Positions 47,196 through 56,947 are shown, counted from the stretch's first letter. The stretch: DNA of 58,898 nucleotides from an uncultured Bacillota bacterium (GCA_947383275.1 CANDCW010000007.1:1-58898); one strand, 5' to 3'. Numbers and translations are program-made. Notes: generated by a model from the letters alone, not told the origin.

Positions 47196-48191
47196 ATGGA
47201 CTACCGTATAGAATCTCCGCCCATTCTTCGGGATTTTCTGGTTTACCATGAGACTATTCAGGGACATTCCCATAGAACTGTCGATGAATACTATTTAGAT
47301 TTGCGGAACTTTTTCCGTTTCCTTAAGTGGAACAAAGCCCTTGTCCCGAAAGACACCCCGTTAGACAGCATCTCTATCAATGATGTTGACCTCTCGTTGT
47401 TGCGGGATGTTTCTTTAACAGACATCTATTCATACATGAACTATCTATCTCGTGATCGTGGGCTAAACAACACATCCCGTGCCCGCAAAGTCGCCACAAT
47501 TCGGTCATTTTATAAGTATCTGACTAATAAGGCTAAGCTGTTGGAGGTTAACCCGGTTCAGGATCTGGACTCTCCCAGGCTCAAAAAATCCCTACCGAAG
47601 TACTTAAATTTAGAGGAAAGTATGGAGCTTTTGGACAATGTAGACGGAAAAAACTCCACCCGTGATTACTGTATTCTAACGTTGTTTCTCAACTGCGGAC
47701 TGCGTATCTCGGAGTTGGTAGGCTTGAACAAAACAGATGTTCGTGGGGAGCAGCTTCGAGTTCTGGGTAAGGGCAATAAAGAACGTATGCTGTACCTCAA
47801 CGATGCTTGCCAGCGGGCGCTGGAAGATTGGCTTACTGAGCGTGATTCTTTAACTCTGGTGGACCAGAGTGCTTTGTTTGTTACGCCACAGAACCGCCGG
47901 CGCATCTCCACAGCTGCGGTCCACAAGCTGGTCAAAAAGCACCTGTCCGCCGCCGGACTGGACAGCACCCAGTATTCTTCCCACAAGCTGCGCCACACGG
48001 CGGCTACGCTCATGCTGCAAAACGGCGTGGATGTTCGTACGCTTCAGGAAGTGTTGGGCCACGACCACCTGAATACCACTCAGATCTATACCCATGTGGA
48101 CAACGATGACCTGCGCACTGCCGCAAAAGCCAACCCTTTGGGGCGTGTCCAGCAGCGAAAAAAGCCCGGAAAAGAAAGAATTGACAAGTAA
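47196..48191 (+). CDS. Tyrosine recombinase, XerC-like
   Basis: The 331-residue protein has an N-terminal SAM-like core-binding domain (about 8-115) with a roughly 30-residue insertion relative to XerD, and a catalytic domain with the full set: Arg 170 (CGLRISEL), His 263 and Arg 266 (HKLRH), His 289 (LGH) and Tyr 298 (QIYTH). It could be the XerC partner of the XerD at 16236, or a small integrase. The longer N-terminal half, the lower GC in its 5' part and an inverted repeat upstream favour some caution. The ATG at 47196 is preceded by GAGGAA at a rather long spacing. Confidence 0.85.
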   Translation: MDYRIESPPILRDFLVYHETIQGHSHRTVDEYYLDLRNFFRFLKWNKALVPKDTPLDSISINDVDLSLLRDVSLTDIYSYMNYLSRDRGLNNTSRARKVATIRSFYKYLTNKAKLLEVNPVQDLDSPRLKKSLPKYLNLEESMELLDNVDGKNSTRDYCILTLFLNCGLRISELVGLNKTDVRGEQLRVLGKGNKERMLYLNDACQRALEDWLTERDSLTLVDQSALFVTPQNRRRISTAAVHKLVKKHLSAAGLDSTQYSSHKLRHTAATLMLQNGVDVRTLQEVLGHDHLNTTQIYTHVDNDDLRTAAKANPLGRVQQRKKPGKERIDK

Positions 48192-48217
48192 TCTGCTTAA
48201 TGTGGAGGACTTTTATA

Positions 48218-48571
48218 ATGTATGGTTTATGCTTTGCAGTTGTTTTGCTGGCCCCCGCAGCGATGCTACTGGTGGGGCTGATGTGGAAAATCTCCCCTCC
48301 CCCCTATCGGTCCAAAGGGCTGGCTTACAGTACGGAACTAACTCAGCGAGACCCGGACGCCTGGAAGCTGGCGCACCGTCACTGCGCCAGACTGTGGCTA
48401 CGGATTGGACTTATCAGCGGCGTGGCCAGTACAGCGCTGCTGCTTCTCTTCCGAGAAAACTATGATGCTTTTTGGGTATGGCTTATTGTGGGACAGATGG
48501 CGCTGTTCTGCGTATCAGTGTTTATGATCGACATTTTGTTAAAAAGTAAATTTGGCGGCGATAAATTGTAA
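48218..48571 (+). CDS. Small integral membrane protein, SdpI-like
   Basis: The 117-residue protein has three likely membrane helices (about residues 3-24, 60-78 and 85-105). A loop WKLAHRHCARLWLRIGLISG resembles the segment after the first helices in SdpI/YhfL-type immunity proteins, but similarity is too faint for a firm call. GGAGG at 48203-48207 fits the ATG at 48218; the six-codon longer frame begins before that site. A different frame (48094-48465) over the same DNA is a shadow. It follows the recombinase gene by 26 bases and is closed by a terminator. Confidence 0.6.
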   Translation: MYGLCFAVVLLAPAAMLLVGLMWKISPPPYRSKGLAYSTELTQRDPDAWKLAHRHCARLWLRIGLISGVASTALLLLFRENYDAFWVWLIVGQMALFCVSVFMIDILLKSKFGGDKL

Positions 48572-48613
48572 AGGAAGGTGCCTGTCCGACAAAACAGGCA
48601 CCTTCCTTTTTAC
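48570..48613. terminator. Bidirectional terminator
   Basis: AAAGGAAGGTGCCTGT pairs with ACAGGCACCTTCCTTT, followed by TT on the plus strand and by TACAATTTAT on the minus strand. It separates convergent genes and overlaps the end of each. Confidence 0.85.
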
Positions 48614-49740
48614 AGTTCAATCAGTTCATATGCCCGAGAACCCAAGCCAATCTTCTCAGCATGTTCCAGGCAACTGCTCCACTCCGACTCCGGCGTGGAG
48701 TTGATAAAATGGTCGTGGTGGTCATGGAAGTTGGGGTCTGCCAGGTGCCTGGCAAGTTGACTATCAGGCAGAGGATCGGCAGCCAAGCAGGCATCCACAC
48801 AGGCTTGGTCCAGCGCCAGAGGGTCGGTGGACACAAACATACCCAGATTTGGAAGAATAGGCACATCATTCTCTCCATGACAGTCGCAGTTGGGGGACAC
48901 ATCTACAACCAGGGAGATGTGGAACTGTGGCCGTCCGGCTACCACCGCCTTAGTGTACTCTGCCATACGGCAGTTCAACGCCGCCTGGGCGTTGTCATTG
49001 ATAAAGTAGATGGCATCGAAATTGCAAGCGCCCAGGCAGCGGCCGCAGCCTACGCATTGGGATTCGTCCACCGACATCTTCATAGTCTGCTCGTTGAAAA
49101 CCAGGCCATTGTTGGCGCATTCTCGCTGGCAACGGCGGCAGCCCCGGCAGGCAGAGGCGTCGATCTTGGGCTTTCCGCTGGCATGCTGCTCCTTCTTACC
49201 GGCCCGGGAACCGCACCCCATGCCGATGTTTTTGATGGCACCGCCAAATCCGGTCATCTCATGGCCCTTGAAGTGGGTCAGGCTGATAAACACGTCGGCG
49301 TCCATAATTGCCCGGCCGATCTTGGCCTCTGTAACGTACTCGCCACCCTCCACAGGAACCGAAATGTCATCTGTCCCCTTCAAGCCATCGCCGATGATAA
49401 TAGGACACCCCACTGTTAGAGGGGTAAAACCGTTCTCCCATGCGCATTCCAGATGCTCCAGGGCATTTTTTCGGCTCCCAGGGTACATGGTATTGCAGTC
49501 TGTAAGAAAAGGCTTGCCCCCCAATTCTTTAACCACATCCACGACCGCACGGGCGTAATTAGGCCGCAGATAGCTGACATTGCCCAGTTCGCCGAAATGC
49601 ATCTTGATAGCGACAAACTTACCCTCCAGGTTTAGACTCTGAATACCTGCCCGCTTAATTAGCTTTTTCAGCTTTGTGGGCAGACCATCGCCATATGCTT
49701 GAGTGTGGAAATCAGTAAAATATACCTTAGATTTTTCCAT
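48610..49740 (-). CDS. DUF362 protein with ferredoxin-type 4Fe-4S domain
   Basis: The 376-residue protein has a DUF362 N-terminal domain (VAIKMHFGELGNVSYLRPNY, then KPFLTDCNTMYPGSR and FISLTHFKGHEMTGFGGAIK) and two 4Fe-4S motifs: CRGCRRCQREC near residue 200 and CVGCGRCLGAC about 30 residues later. It probably transfers electrons or holds clusters, but its partner is unknown. ATG 49740 is chosen after AGGAGGGG; the frame open to 49791 begins before that site. Similar proteins are abundant in strict anaerobes. Confidence 0.88.
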   Translation of the reverse strand: MEKSKVYFTDFHTQAYGDGLPTKLKKLIKRAGIQSLNLEGKFVAIKMHFGELGNVSYLRPNYARAVVDVVKELGGKPFLTDCNTMYPGSRKNALEHLECAWENGFTPLTVGCPIIIGDGLKGTDDISVPVEGGEYVTEAKIGRAIMDADVFISLTHFKGHEMTGFGGAIKNIGMGCGSRAGKKEQHASGKPKIDASACRGCRRCQRECANNGLVFNEQTMKMSVDESQCVGCGRCLGACNFDAIYFINDNAQAALNCRMAEYTKAVVAGRPQFHISLVVDVSPNCDCHGENDVPILPNLGMFVSTDPLALDQACVDACLAADPLPDSQLARHLADPNFHDHHDHFINSTPESEWSSCLEHAEKIGLGSRAYELIEL

Positions 49741-49857
49741 ATACGCCCCTCCTCGTTGGTAGGCTCTATTTTTAAAAAAATAAGAGCTCAAAAAAATTCA
49801 TTTTTCCGCTCGCATTACTATACCATATGAAGTATACTTTAAGTCAAGAAAAATCTT

Positions 49858-50799
49858 TTATATATGCACTCTTTTTGCCTCGATAATACCTGGAATAATA
49901 GAACAGAGAGAACCTATCACAATGAATGATACGCCAACGAACATACTCTGGGTAATCTCTTCTCCGTGGACCATCCAAGCCAGGACGGGAGACAGGGCGG
50001 GTTTAAAGAAATAAACCAAAGACACTACACTAGCAGGCTGGTACTCCATAGCCAAAAAATAAGTACAGAATCCAATGCCTGCTACACCAACAGAGACAAA
50101 GAGGACGTAGGGCAGATTTTCCAGCGTATAGCCCGCGAAGATGGGGATATTGGAAAAACTGTCCAGGCCAGCTCCTTGGAAAATATGGGCTATTGCGGGG
50201 ATATGGGTTATCAGAATGAAGATCAGCACAATAAGACTGCCAAACATGAAGCTGAAACAGGTAACCACCGCCCCGCCATACTCAGCTACCTTACGTTTGC
50301 CCATCACCCCATATAGGGAGAACAGCAATGTGGACAGAAGGGCAAGGGCAACGCCGGTCATATTGAGTTTAGAATCCCAGGGGCTGATGATGATTACTGT
50401 GCCGAGGATCTCCAAGGCCAGCGCAACAATATGGCGAGGTTTTATAGGTTCCTTTAAGAGAAAATAGGCCAAAAAAGTGACAAATACCGGGTTACAGCTA
50501 AACATAACCGCAGCCACAGAGGAGTTTGTGTAGCTCACGGCCATGTGCAGGATGGGCATACATAACGCAATACCCACCAGCCCCAAAAGCGCAAAATAAG
50601 CGATACTTCCGTGATCCAACTTCCTGCCCCGTTTTTTCAACGTGCGCAGAGCAATGGGCAGCAGAAAGATGAAGCCGATTGAGAAGCGGCAAAGGGTCAG
50701 CTGGACCGAATTAATTTGTCCGGCGATAAATTTCAGCGCTACTTCAAAGGAGGTAAACATCACCACGGCCACGAAGATATAGAAGTAGCCTTTTCTCAT
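49858..50799 (-). CDS. DMT-superfamily transporter (EamA), second copy
   Basis: The 313-residue protein has ten predicted helices in two EamA repeats: FYIFVAVVMFTSFEVALKFI begins the first, and GVALALLSTLLFSLYGVMGK starts the second half, with the loop HGEEITQSMFVGVSFIVIG near the end. The substrate cannot be assigned. It is only distantly like the DMT protein at 44391. It is 24 bases downstream-facing from the ligA end on the same strand, so it could be read through from the ligA operon. Confidence 0.87.
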   Translation of the reverse strand: MRKGYFYIFVAVVMFTSFEVALKFIAGQINSVQLTLCRFSIGFIFLLPIALRTLKKRGRKLDHGSIAYFALLGLVGIALCMPILHMAVSYTNSSVAAVMFSCNPVFVTFLAYFLLKEPIKPRHIVALALEILGTVIIISPWDSKLNMTGVALALLSTLLFSLYGVMGKRKVAEYGGAVVTCFSFMFGSLIVLIFILITHIPAIAHIFQGAGLDSFSNIPIFAGYTLENLPYVLFVSVGVAGIGFCTYFLAMEYQPASVVSLVYFFKPALSPVLAWMVHGEEITQSMFVGVSFIVIGSLCSIIPGIIEAKRVHI

Positions 50800-50823
50800 G
50801 GAACCACACTCCCCTCTTTTCTG

Positions 50824-52797
50824 TTATTTCAGGAGCGCCAAAAACTCATCTTCGGTCAGGACGGAAATTCCCAGCTCTTGTGCCTTGCGCAGCTTGGACC
50901 CGGCCGCCTCTCCCGCCACCACGTAAGTGGTTTTCTTGGACACAGAGCCTGCCGCCTTACCGCCCCTGGCTTCAATTATCTCACTGGCCTCGTCCCGGGT
51001 AAATTTCTCCAAAGAGCCAGTGAGGACAAAGGTCATACCCGAAAATCTCTGGTCATTTTCCTGCTCTGCCGCCGTCATATTTACCCCGGCCTCTTTCAAG
51101 CGGGCGATGAGATGCCGGCTCTGCGGGCTGTCCATCCACTCCAAGATACTCTGGGCTGTGACTGCCCCAATATCGTCCACCGCTGTGAGTTCTTCCAGCG
51201 TGGCGGTCTTCAGGGCGTCTAGCGTATGAAAGCGGGCAGCCAAAATTTTACCTGCCTTTTGCCCTACCTGTCGGATACCAAACGCATAGATCAACCGGGC
51301 CAGGTCCTGTGCCTTAGATTTTTCGATCGCGGAAAGCAGTTTTTGAGCGGACCTCGTACCCATCCGGTCCAGCTTGGCCACGTCCTCTTCCACTAAAAAG
51401 TATAGGTCTCCCGGCGTTTTTACTAACCCAGCGCCTACCAGATTTTCCACCACTGCGATGCCCAAACCCTCAATGTCCATAGCGTCACGGCTGGCAAAAT
51501 GAGCCAGGTTGCGCAGCAGCTGAGCGGGGCACTCCGCGCCAGTGCAGCGGGTATGAGCCCCATCCTCGTCCCGTTCTACCGCAGCCCCACAGACAGGACA
51601 GACCTTTGGGAGAAAATAGGGCTGCGTCCCCTCTGGGCGCCTCTCCGAAACTACGGACAACACCTCCGGAATAATCTCCCCTGCCTTGCGTACCAGGACG
51701 GTATCACCGATTCGAATGTCCTTTTCCGAAATAAAATCTTGGTTGTGGAGGGTGGCATTGGTAACAGTTGTACCCGCCAAACGTACGGGGGTAAGAACCG
51801 CTTTCGGCGTCAGGACTCCTGTGCGGCCCACCTGCACAACGATGTCCAGAACCTGGGCGGGTTTTACCTCAGGCGGGTACTTATAGGCGGCCGCCCAGCG
51901 CGGGAATTTTGCCGTGGATCCCAGTGCCACACGCTGTGACAGGCTATTTACCTTTACAACTGCGCCATCGATGTCAAAGGGGAATGCCTCCCGTCCTTCG
52001 CCGATCTGGGTAATGTGCGCCGTCACCTGTGCCGCCAGAGCGCAGCTGTAATGCGGTATTACTTTAAAGCCCTTGTTTTGCAGGTAGTTTAGCGTCTCCA
52101 AATGGGTGAAAAAATTTATACCCTCCGCAAATTGAATGTTGAACACTGCAATATCCAGTTTCCGAGCTGCGGCAACCTTTGGATCCAGCTGCCTAAGAGA
52201 TCCGGCGGCGGCGTTACGAGGGTTGGCAAACAAGGGCTCTCCCCTGCGCTCGCGCTCCTCATTTAACGTATGAAACACCTTTTTGGGCATATACACCTCG
52301 CCCCGAACAATCAGGCGGGCCGGAGCATCAGGGATGCGCAATGGAATTGACTTTATCGTGCGCAGATTTTCTGTCACGTCCTCCCCTACCTGGCCATCTC
52401 CGCGGGTAGCCCCCCGAATCAACAATCCATCCTCATATTCCAGCGCTATAGACAGCCCATCTACCTTTGGCTCCACTACATACTCTGCATCAGGTGCAAC
52501 GCCCCTCACCCGTTGGTCGAACGCTTCCAGCTCTTCAAAATCGAATACGTCCTGAAGGGATTCCAGCGGCATCCGATGGGCCACCTGGGTGAAAGCTTCA
52601 AGTGCCTCGCCCCCTACACGCTGAGTGGGCGAGTCGGGCGTAACTGCCTCCGGATGAGCAGCTTCCAGCTCCTCCAAACGGCGCAGCTTGTGGTCGTAGT
52701 CGTAGTCGGACATAGTAGGCTTGTCCAGTACATAATACTCGTATCCCGCCTGGGTCAGTTCCCGGCGCAGCGCTTCCATTTCATTAAAATCATCCAC
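50824..52797 (-). CDS. ligA: NAD-dependent DNA ligase LigA
   Basis: LigA seals nicks during replication and repair. The 657-residue product has the adenylation Lys at about 111 in EPKVDGLSIALE, the OB fold, a C4 zinc finger (CPVCGAAVERDED with a later CTGAEC), helix-hairpin-helix repeats around residues 430-570, and a C-terminal BRCT domain (FSGMTFVLTGSLEKF, then EARGGKAAGSVSKKT). GTG 52797 follows GAGGAGG by about nine bases. It overlaps the VanZ-family gene by 8 bases, so the two are coupled. Confidence 0.96.
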   Translation of the reverse strand: MDDFNEMEALRRELTQAGYEYYVLDKPTMSDYDYDHKLRRLEELEAAHPEAVTPDSPTQRVGGEALEAFTQVAHRMPLESLQDVFDFEELEAFDQRVRGVAPDAEYVVEPKVDGLSIALEYEDGLLIRGATRGDGQVGEDVTENLRTIKSIPLRIPDAPARLIVRGEVYMPKKVFHTLNEERERRGEPLFANPRNAAAGSLRQLDPKVAAARKLDIAVFNIQFAEGINFFTHLETLNYLQNKGFKVIPHYSCALAAQVTAHITQIGEGREAFPFDIDGAVVKVNSLSQRVALGSTAKFPRWAAAYKYPPEVKPAQVLDIVVQVGRTGVLTPKAVLTPVRLAGTTVTNATLHNQDFISEKDIRIGDTVLVRKAGEIIPEVLSVVSERRPEGTQPYFLPKVCPVCGAAVERDEDGAHTRCTGAECPAQLLRNLAHFASRDAMDIEGLGIAVVENLVGAGLVKTPGDLYFLVEEDVAKLDRMGTRSAQKLLSAIEKSKAQDLARLIYAFGIRQVGQKAGKILAARFHTLDALKTATLEELTAVDDIGAVTAQSILEWMDSPQSRHLIARLKEAGVNMTAAEQENDQRFSGMTFVLTGSLEKFTRDEASEIIEARGGKAAGSVSKKTTYVVAGEAAGSKLRKAQELGISVLTEDEFLALLK

Positions 52798-53461
52798 AGT
52801 AGTATCCTCCTCTGGGCTGACAAAGGAATTTTTCAGTAAACCTTGGTGATATGGCCCGCAACAGCCAAAATACCCAGAACCCGATCAGCGCCCCGGCGGT
52901 GTTCAAAATCACGTCATCAATGTCGCTGCTGCGACCGATGAAGAACTGGACAAACTCAATGAATACAGAGCTCAGAAAACCTGACAGCAGCGATTTCCAC
53001 CATCTCCATTTCCGCCACAATAGGGCGGGAAAAAAGCCAACGGGCATGAACATGATGATGTTGCCCAGCAGCATAAACAGCCCCCAGTAGCTCATTTGGC
53101 GCAGCGTACGGCGGATTTCCTGGAAAGGTGTTAGCATATTGGGCAAGTAGGCCAAGCTAGCCGTGGTCTGTTCCCAGCTGGGATAGAAACTGAAGAATGT
53201 GGCCCCGTCATACCACCCGCGGCCCAAACTGATCACATATGACCAGATATTGGAGGGAAATAGAGTAAGCGCAGACAAACCAGCGCAGAACACAAGGAAC
53301 AGACATAGTATTATCTCCCGCAGTGTGCTGCTGGTTAGCCCGCGCACTGTCAGCCTTCGAAGCCTAGCGGGTCTGACAGCCAGGAAGATAACCAAGGCCA
53401 GCAGACACATGGGAATCATCTGCACCACATACCGCAAAACGTCGGAAATGACCTCTAACAC
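52790..53461 (-). CDS. VanZ-family membrane protein
   Basis: The 223-residue protein has about five membrane helices. The VanZ signature appears in the second half: LLGNIIMFMPVGFFPALLWR, then the FIEFVQFFIGRSSDIDDVIL segment with the conserved Glu and Asp-Asp residues and NTAGALIGFWVF. VanZ proteins affect teicoplanin resistance in enterococci; in Clostridia most members have no tested function. GTG 53461 is the likely start. It lies between yunB and ligA on the same strand and overlaps the ligA start. Confidence 0.85.
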   Translation of the reverse strand: MLEVISDVLRYVVQMIPMCLLALVIFLAVRPARLRRLTVRGLTSSTLREIILCLFLVFCAGLSALTLFPSNIWSYVISLGRGWYDGATFFSFYPSWEQTTASLAYLPNMLTPFQEIRRTLRQMSYWGLFMLLGNIIMFMPVGFFPALLWRKWRWWKSLLSGFLSSVFIEFVQFFIGRSSDIDDVILNTAGALIGFWVFWLLRAISPRFTEKFLCQPRGGYYCG

Positions 53462-53481
53462 GGGAAACCACCTCTCTTTTG

Positions 53482-54171
53482 TTACTGTCCCACCTGCAAA
53501 TAGGTGTCTGGAACCTGGCCAACAATAACTGTCTCAGCTACACACAGCCGGGTGTCCAGCGTGACCTCCACCTCCCCGCCGGGGAGTAGCAGCGTCATCG
53601 GCACTGATACTTCCATCCAAATGCGGTGAAGGGTCTGATTTACACCGGCAGAGATCAATTCACTGTCAAACTCTGTCCGCACTGTCCCAACGGTCATAGC
53701 CATTGCCTTCAGCGACGGCCCCTTGGCCCACAGTGGTTCCAAATCAAACAAGCTGCCCAGGGGCACTTGAACGACAGAGACATCCACTCCCTCAAGGGCT
53801 CCTAAAACAGCGGCGGTCAGCTCCGACCGAAGCAGATTCATCCGAGCCATATCTGTGGTAAGGGCCGTAATCGCGCCCTTTTCATCCCGCTGAATGGTCA
53901 CGAAATCGCTGTAACCTAGATGCCGCGCAGCCAGATCGGCAGTGACAGCGTTCTCCACTACCGCTGTCATGGAGTTCTGTGCCTGGGCGGCAGCAATCTC
54001 CGCCACCACAGGCCGCAGCTTGGCCTCCAGCAGGGCAATCACTGATACAGCCACAAACAGGGCCACAGCCAGCGTAATCAATACGGGAGGTAGATCGAAC
54101 CTTCTTCCCATCCGACGGCATCTTACCGGCCGCCGCACATGTCGGATCAACGCCCAACGCCACGGTTTCAT
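53482..54171 (-). CDS. yunB: Sporulation protein YunB
   Basis: YunB is a sigma-E/sporulation-associated membrane protein required for normal spore formation in B. subtilis. The 229-residue product has a basic N-terminus, one membrane helix (about residues 30-52), then a soluble domain with the pattern KLRPVVAEIAAAQAQNSMTA, MARMNLLRSELTAAV and the PLGSLFDLEPLWAKGPSLKA segment typical of YunB. ATG 54171 follows GGGGGTGAGG; the ten-codon longer frame has no site. It begins the yunB-vanZ-ligA unit. Confidence 0.88.
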   Translation of the reverse strand: MKPWRWALIRHVRRPVRCRRMGRRFDLPPVLITLAVALFVAVSVIALLEAKLRPVVAEIAAAQAQNSMTAVVENAVTADLAARHLGYSDFVTIQRDEKGAITALTTDMARMNLLRSELTAAVLGALEGVDVSVVQVPLGSLFDLEPLWAKGPSLKAMAMTVGTVRTEFDSELISAGVNQTLHRIWMEVSVPMTLLLPGGEVEVTLDTRLCVAETVIVGQVPDTYLQVGQ

Positions 54172-54253
54172 ATCCTCACCCCCATGAGTTAGGATATTCA
54201 AAAGCCGGCTTGGCCTATCACGGTAAAAGAATGTTCGCCCGGCAGGGGCTCTG

Positions 54254-55498
54254 CTACCCTAGGAGCTCCTGAACCGCCAAAAGCACCCCCAGCTTTCCAG
54301 ATTCAAAGGTCAAGCCCCCTTGTAGGTAGACGGTATATGGTTCCCGCATAGGGGCGTCGGCGGACAGTTCAATGGACGCACCTTGGATAAAAGCCCCCGC
54401 AGCCATGATAACTTGACAGTCGTAACCTGGCATATCCCAAGGCTCCGGGGTGACATAGGAATCCACCGGCGCCCCAAACTGAATACCCTTGCAGAACTTG
54501 CGCAGGGCCTCCGGCTCCCTCATGTGAATCATTTGGATGATATCGCGACGAACCGCTGCGGAATGGGGATCCGTTTCATAACCCAGCAGTTCCATCACCT
54601 TAGCGGCAAAAACGGCGGTCTTTACCGCCTGAGCCACTATATGAGGGGCCAAAAACAGGCCCTGATAAAGCAGACGGTTTTGTCCCAAGGTGCAACCGCA
54701 CTCTCCACCGATGCCTGGAACGGTGAGACGCATGGCCGCGCCCTCTACCAGATCCTTCCGGCCGGCAATATAGCCCCCGGTGGGGGCCAAACCGCCGCCA
54801 GGATTCTTAATCAGGGAGCCCACCACCAAATCGGCCCCCACATGGGTAGGTTCAACCTGCTCTACAAACTCACCGTAGCAGTTGTCTACCAGAACGGCGG
54901 CGGCGGGGTTGGCCTCCTTAATGACACGGCACATCTCTCCAATTTCCGCCACCGACAGGGACGCGCGAGTGGAATAGCCCCTGGAGCGCTGGATCAACAC
55001 CGCCTTGACCCGGGGGTCGGCGGCAGCTTTTGCCATCCCTTCCAGATCGGGTTTGTTATCGCGAAGCCCTACCTGCCGATACGTTACACCGTAATCCTTC
55101 AGGGAGCCATGGCCTTTATCAACGGCCCCAACCACACCCAAAAGGGTGTCGTAAGGCGCGCCCACAGCGGATACCAGTACATCTCCCGCTTTCAGCGCTC
55201 CGAATAGGGCACAAGCGATGGCGTGGGTTCCGTTGACAAACTGAATGCGCACTAGCGCGGCCTCTGTGCCAAAGAGTTCGGCGTAAATTTCATCCAGCTT
55301 GTCACGGCCCAGGTCGTCATAGCCGTAGCCGGTGGTCCCGGCAAAGCAGCCCTCCGCTACCCGGTACTTTTGGAACGCGGCCAGTACCCGAGCAGTGTTC
55401 GCTTCGGCAATGGCGTCAATGCGGGCAAATTCCTCTGCCAGCTGTCCCTGTGCTTGAGCTCCAAGCGCTTTCACACGGTCATTAATCTGTAAGTGCAT
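54254..55498 (-). CDS. Methionine gamma-lyase family PLP protein (YnbB/aluminium-resistance type)
   Basis: The 414-residue protein belongs to the YnbB group of Cys/Met-metabolism PLP enzymes, once called aluminium-resistance proteins. Visible are the early FAGTTGYGYDDLGRDKLDEI, the VDNCYGEFVEQVEPTHVGAD strand and the PLP-Lys in LVVGSLIKNPGGGLAPTGGY. Length matches the family. The true reaction is not known; gamma-elimination is inferred from similarity. The start may be ATG 55498 (weak site) or TTG 55510. It lies 28 bases after murD on the same strand. Confidence 0.85.
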   Translation of the reverse strand: MHLQINDRVKALGAQAQGQLAEEFARIDAIAEANTARVLAAFQKYRVAEGCFAGTTGYGYDDLGRDKLDEIYAELFGTEAALVRIQFVNGTHAIACALFGALKAGDVLVSAVGAPYDTLLGVVGAVDKGHGSLKDYGVTYRQVGLRDNKPDLEGMAKAAADPRVKAVLIQRSRGYSTRASLSVAEIGEMCRVIKEANPAAAVLVDNCYGEFVEQVEPTHVGADLVVGSLIKNPGGGLAPTGGYIAGRKDLVEGAAMRLTVPGIGGECGCTLGQNRLLYQGLFLAPHIVAQAVKTAVFAAKVMELLGYETDPHSAAVRRDIIQMIHMREPEALRKFCKGIQFGAPVDSYVTPEPWDMPGYDCQVIMAAGAFIQGASIELSADAPMREPYTVYLQGGLTFESGKLGVLLAVQELLG

Positions 55499-55526
55499 GT
55501 TATTGTTCAACCCTATCTAACATTCA

Positions 55527-56912
55527 TTATAAATCATTCACTAGACGCTTAAACACTTTACCCCGTTCCATAAAGTTTTTGAACCGGTCGAAGGCAGCGC
55601 AGGCCGGGGACAGCACCACCACATCGCCCTTTTGAGCAATGTCTCTGGCGGCAGATACGGCGGTAGCCAGATCTTCTGTCTCGATCAGCTTCAACCCGCT
55701 GTCAGAGAAACCTTCCGCTTCCTCCACTGCTTTTCTGATGGCAGGCGCTGTGTCACCGGTGAGGATAAGCGCCTTGACCTGCCGGACAATTTCCACTCCA
55801 AGCTGGGTAAAGGGAACGCCTTTATCATATCCGCCGGCGATCAGGATCAGTTTCTGCTCGAAGGAATCCAGGCAGGCCATGGTCCGAGTGGGACTGGTAC
55901 CGATGGAATCATTGTAATACTTTACGCCGTCCAGCTCCCGTACCAGTTCAATGCGGTGCTCCACTCCCGTGAACCGCTGGGCCACCGCCCGGACGCACTT
56001 ATCGGGAACAATACCGTCCACCGCCGCGATGGCGGCCATGTAGTTTTCAATGTTATGGACTCCTGGGATGTGGATGTTGTCAAGAGACAGTACTTCCCGG
56101 CTGCCCATATCATTTGTCAGCCAGATGGCGCCGTCTCGGAGATATACGCCCTCCTCCAACCGCTGTTTGCGGCTGAACAGCATAACCCGCCCTACAGCGG
56201 TTTTGGCCAGAGACCGGGTAATGTCATTATCATAGTTGAAAACAGCGCGGTCCTGGGGATTCTGGTGACAGAAAATATTCAGTTTTGCGGAGGTATACTC
56301 CTCCATAGTGTGGTGGTAATCCAAGTGGTTGGGGGAAAGATTGGTAAATACCGCCACATTGGGGCTGCGGCCCATGGTCATAAGCTGGAAGGAGGACAAC
56401 TCAACCACAGCTATATCATCAGGTGTCATACCGCCAATGTCGGGCAGCAGGGGACGCCCGATATTTCCACCCAGATAGACATTGCGTCCAGCCTCTTTTA
56501 AAAACTCGCTGATAAGAGTGGTGGTGGTAGTTTTACCGTCGCTCCCGGTCACTCCAATAATCTTACAAGGACACAACTGGAAAAACAGCTCCATCTCGGA
56601 CGTGAGGATACTTCCCCCTTGCACCGCCTTGCACAGCTCCGGGGTGTTGGGGCTGAGGCCAGGGGTACGGAAAATGACATCAGCCTTGTGTATTTTGGCC
56701 AAGTAGTCAGGGCCCAGCCGCAGTACGGCCCCCAGGCTTTCCAGTTCGGAAGCTTGTTCCTCTACGCGTTCTCGGGGGGACTTATCGCAAACGGTGACCT
56801 TCAGCTCTGCACGCAGGAGCATCCGGATCAGGGGCGTATTGCTCACCCCCATACCAATCACGGAGATAGACCTGCCCCGGAGGGCCTCTAAATATTCAGA
56901 TACGGTAGACAT
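55527..56912 (-). CDS. murD: UDP-N-acetylmuramoyl-L-alanine--D-glutamate ligase MurD
   Basis: MurD adds D-glutamate to UDP-MurNAc-L-Ala in cell wall synthesis. The 461-residue product shows GMGVSNTPLIRMLL near the N-terminus, the ATP-binding GVTGSDGKTTTTTLISEFL near residue 110, FTNLSPNHLDYHHTMEEYTSAK and VEHRIELVRELDGVKYYNDS with IGTSPTRTMACL, all MurD hallmarks. The start at ATG 56912 follows GGAAGGAGGA; the six-codon extension begins inside the site. It is isolated from the usual dcw cluster and has its own promoter. The PLP gene downstream is probably cotranscribed. Confidence 0.96.
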   Translation of the reverse strand: MSTVSEYLEALRGRSISVIGMGVSNTPLIRMLLRAELKVTVCDKSPRERVEEQASELESLGAVLRLGPDYLAKIHKADVIFRTPGLSPNTPELCKAVQGGSILTSEMELFFQLCPCKIIGVTGSDGKTTTTTLISEFLKEAGRNVYLGGNIGRPLLPDIGGMTPDDIAVVELSSFQLMTMGRSPNVAVFTNLSPNHLDYHHTMEEYTSAKLNIFCHQNPQDRAVFNYDNDITRSLAKTAVGRVMLFSRKQRLEEGVYLRDGAIWLTNDMGSREVLSLDNIHIPGVHNIENYMAAIAAVDGIVPDKCVRAVAQRFTGVEHRIELVRELDGVKYYNDSIGTSPTRTMACLDSFEQKLILIAGGYDKGVPFTQLGVEIVRQVKALILTGDTAPAIRKAVEEAEGFSDSGLKLIETEDLATAVSAARDIAQKGDVVVLSPACAAFDRFKNFMERGKVFKRLVNDL

Positions 56913-56947
56913 AGAACGTCCTCCTTCCAATATTTTTATACCTAATT

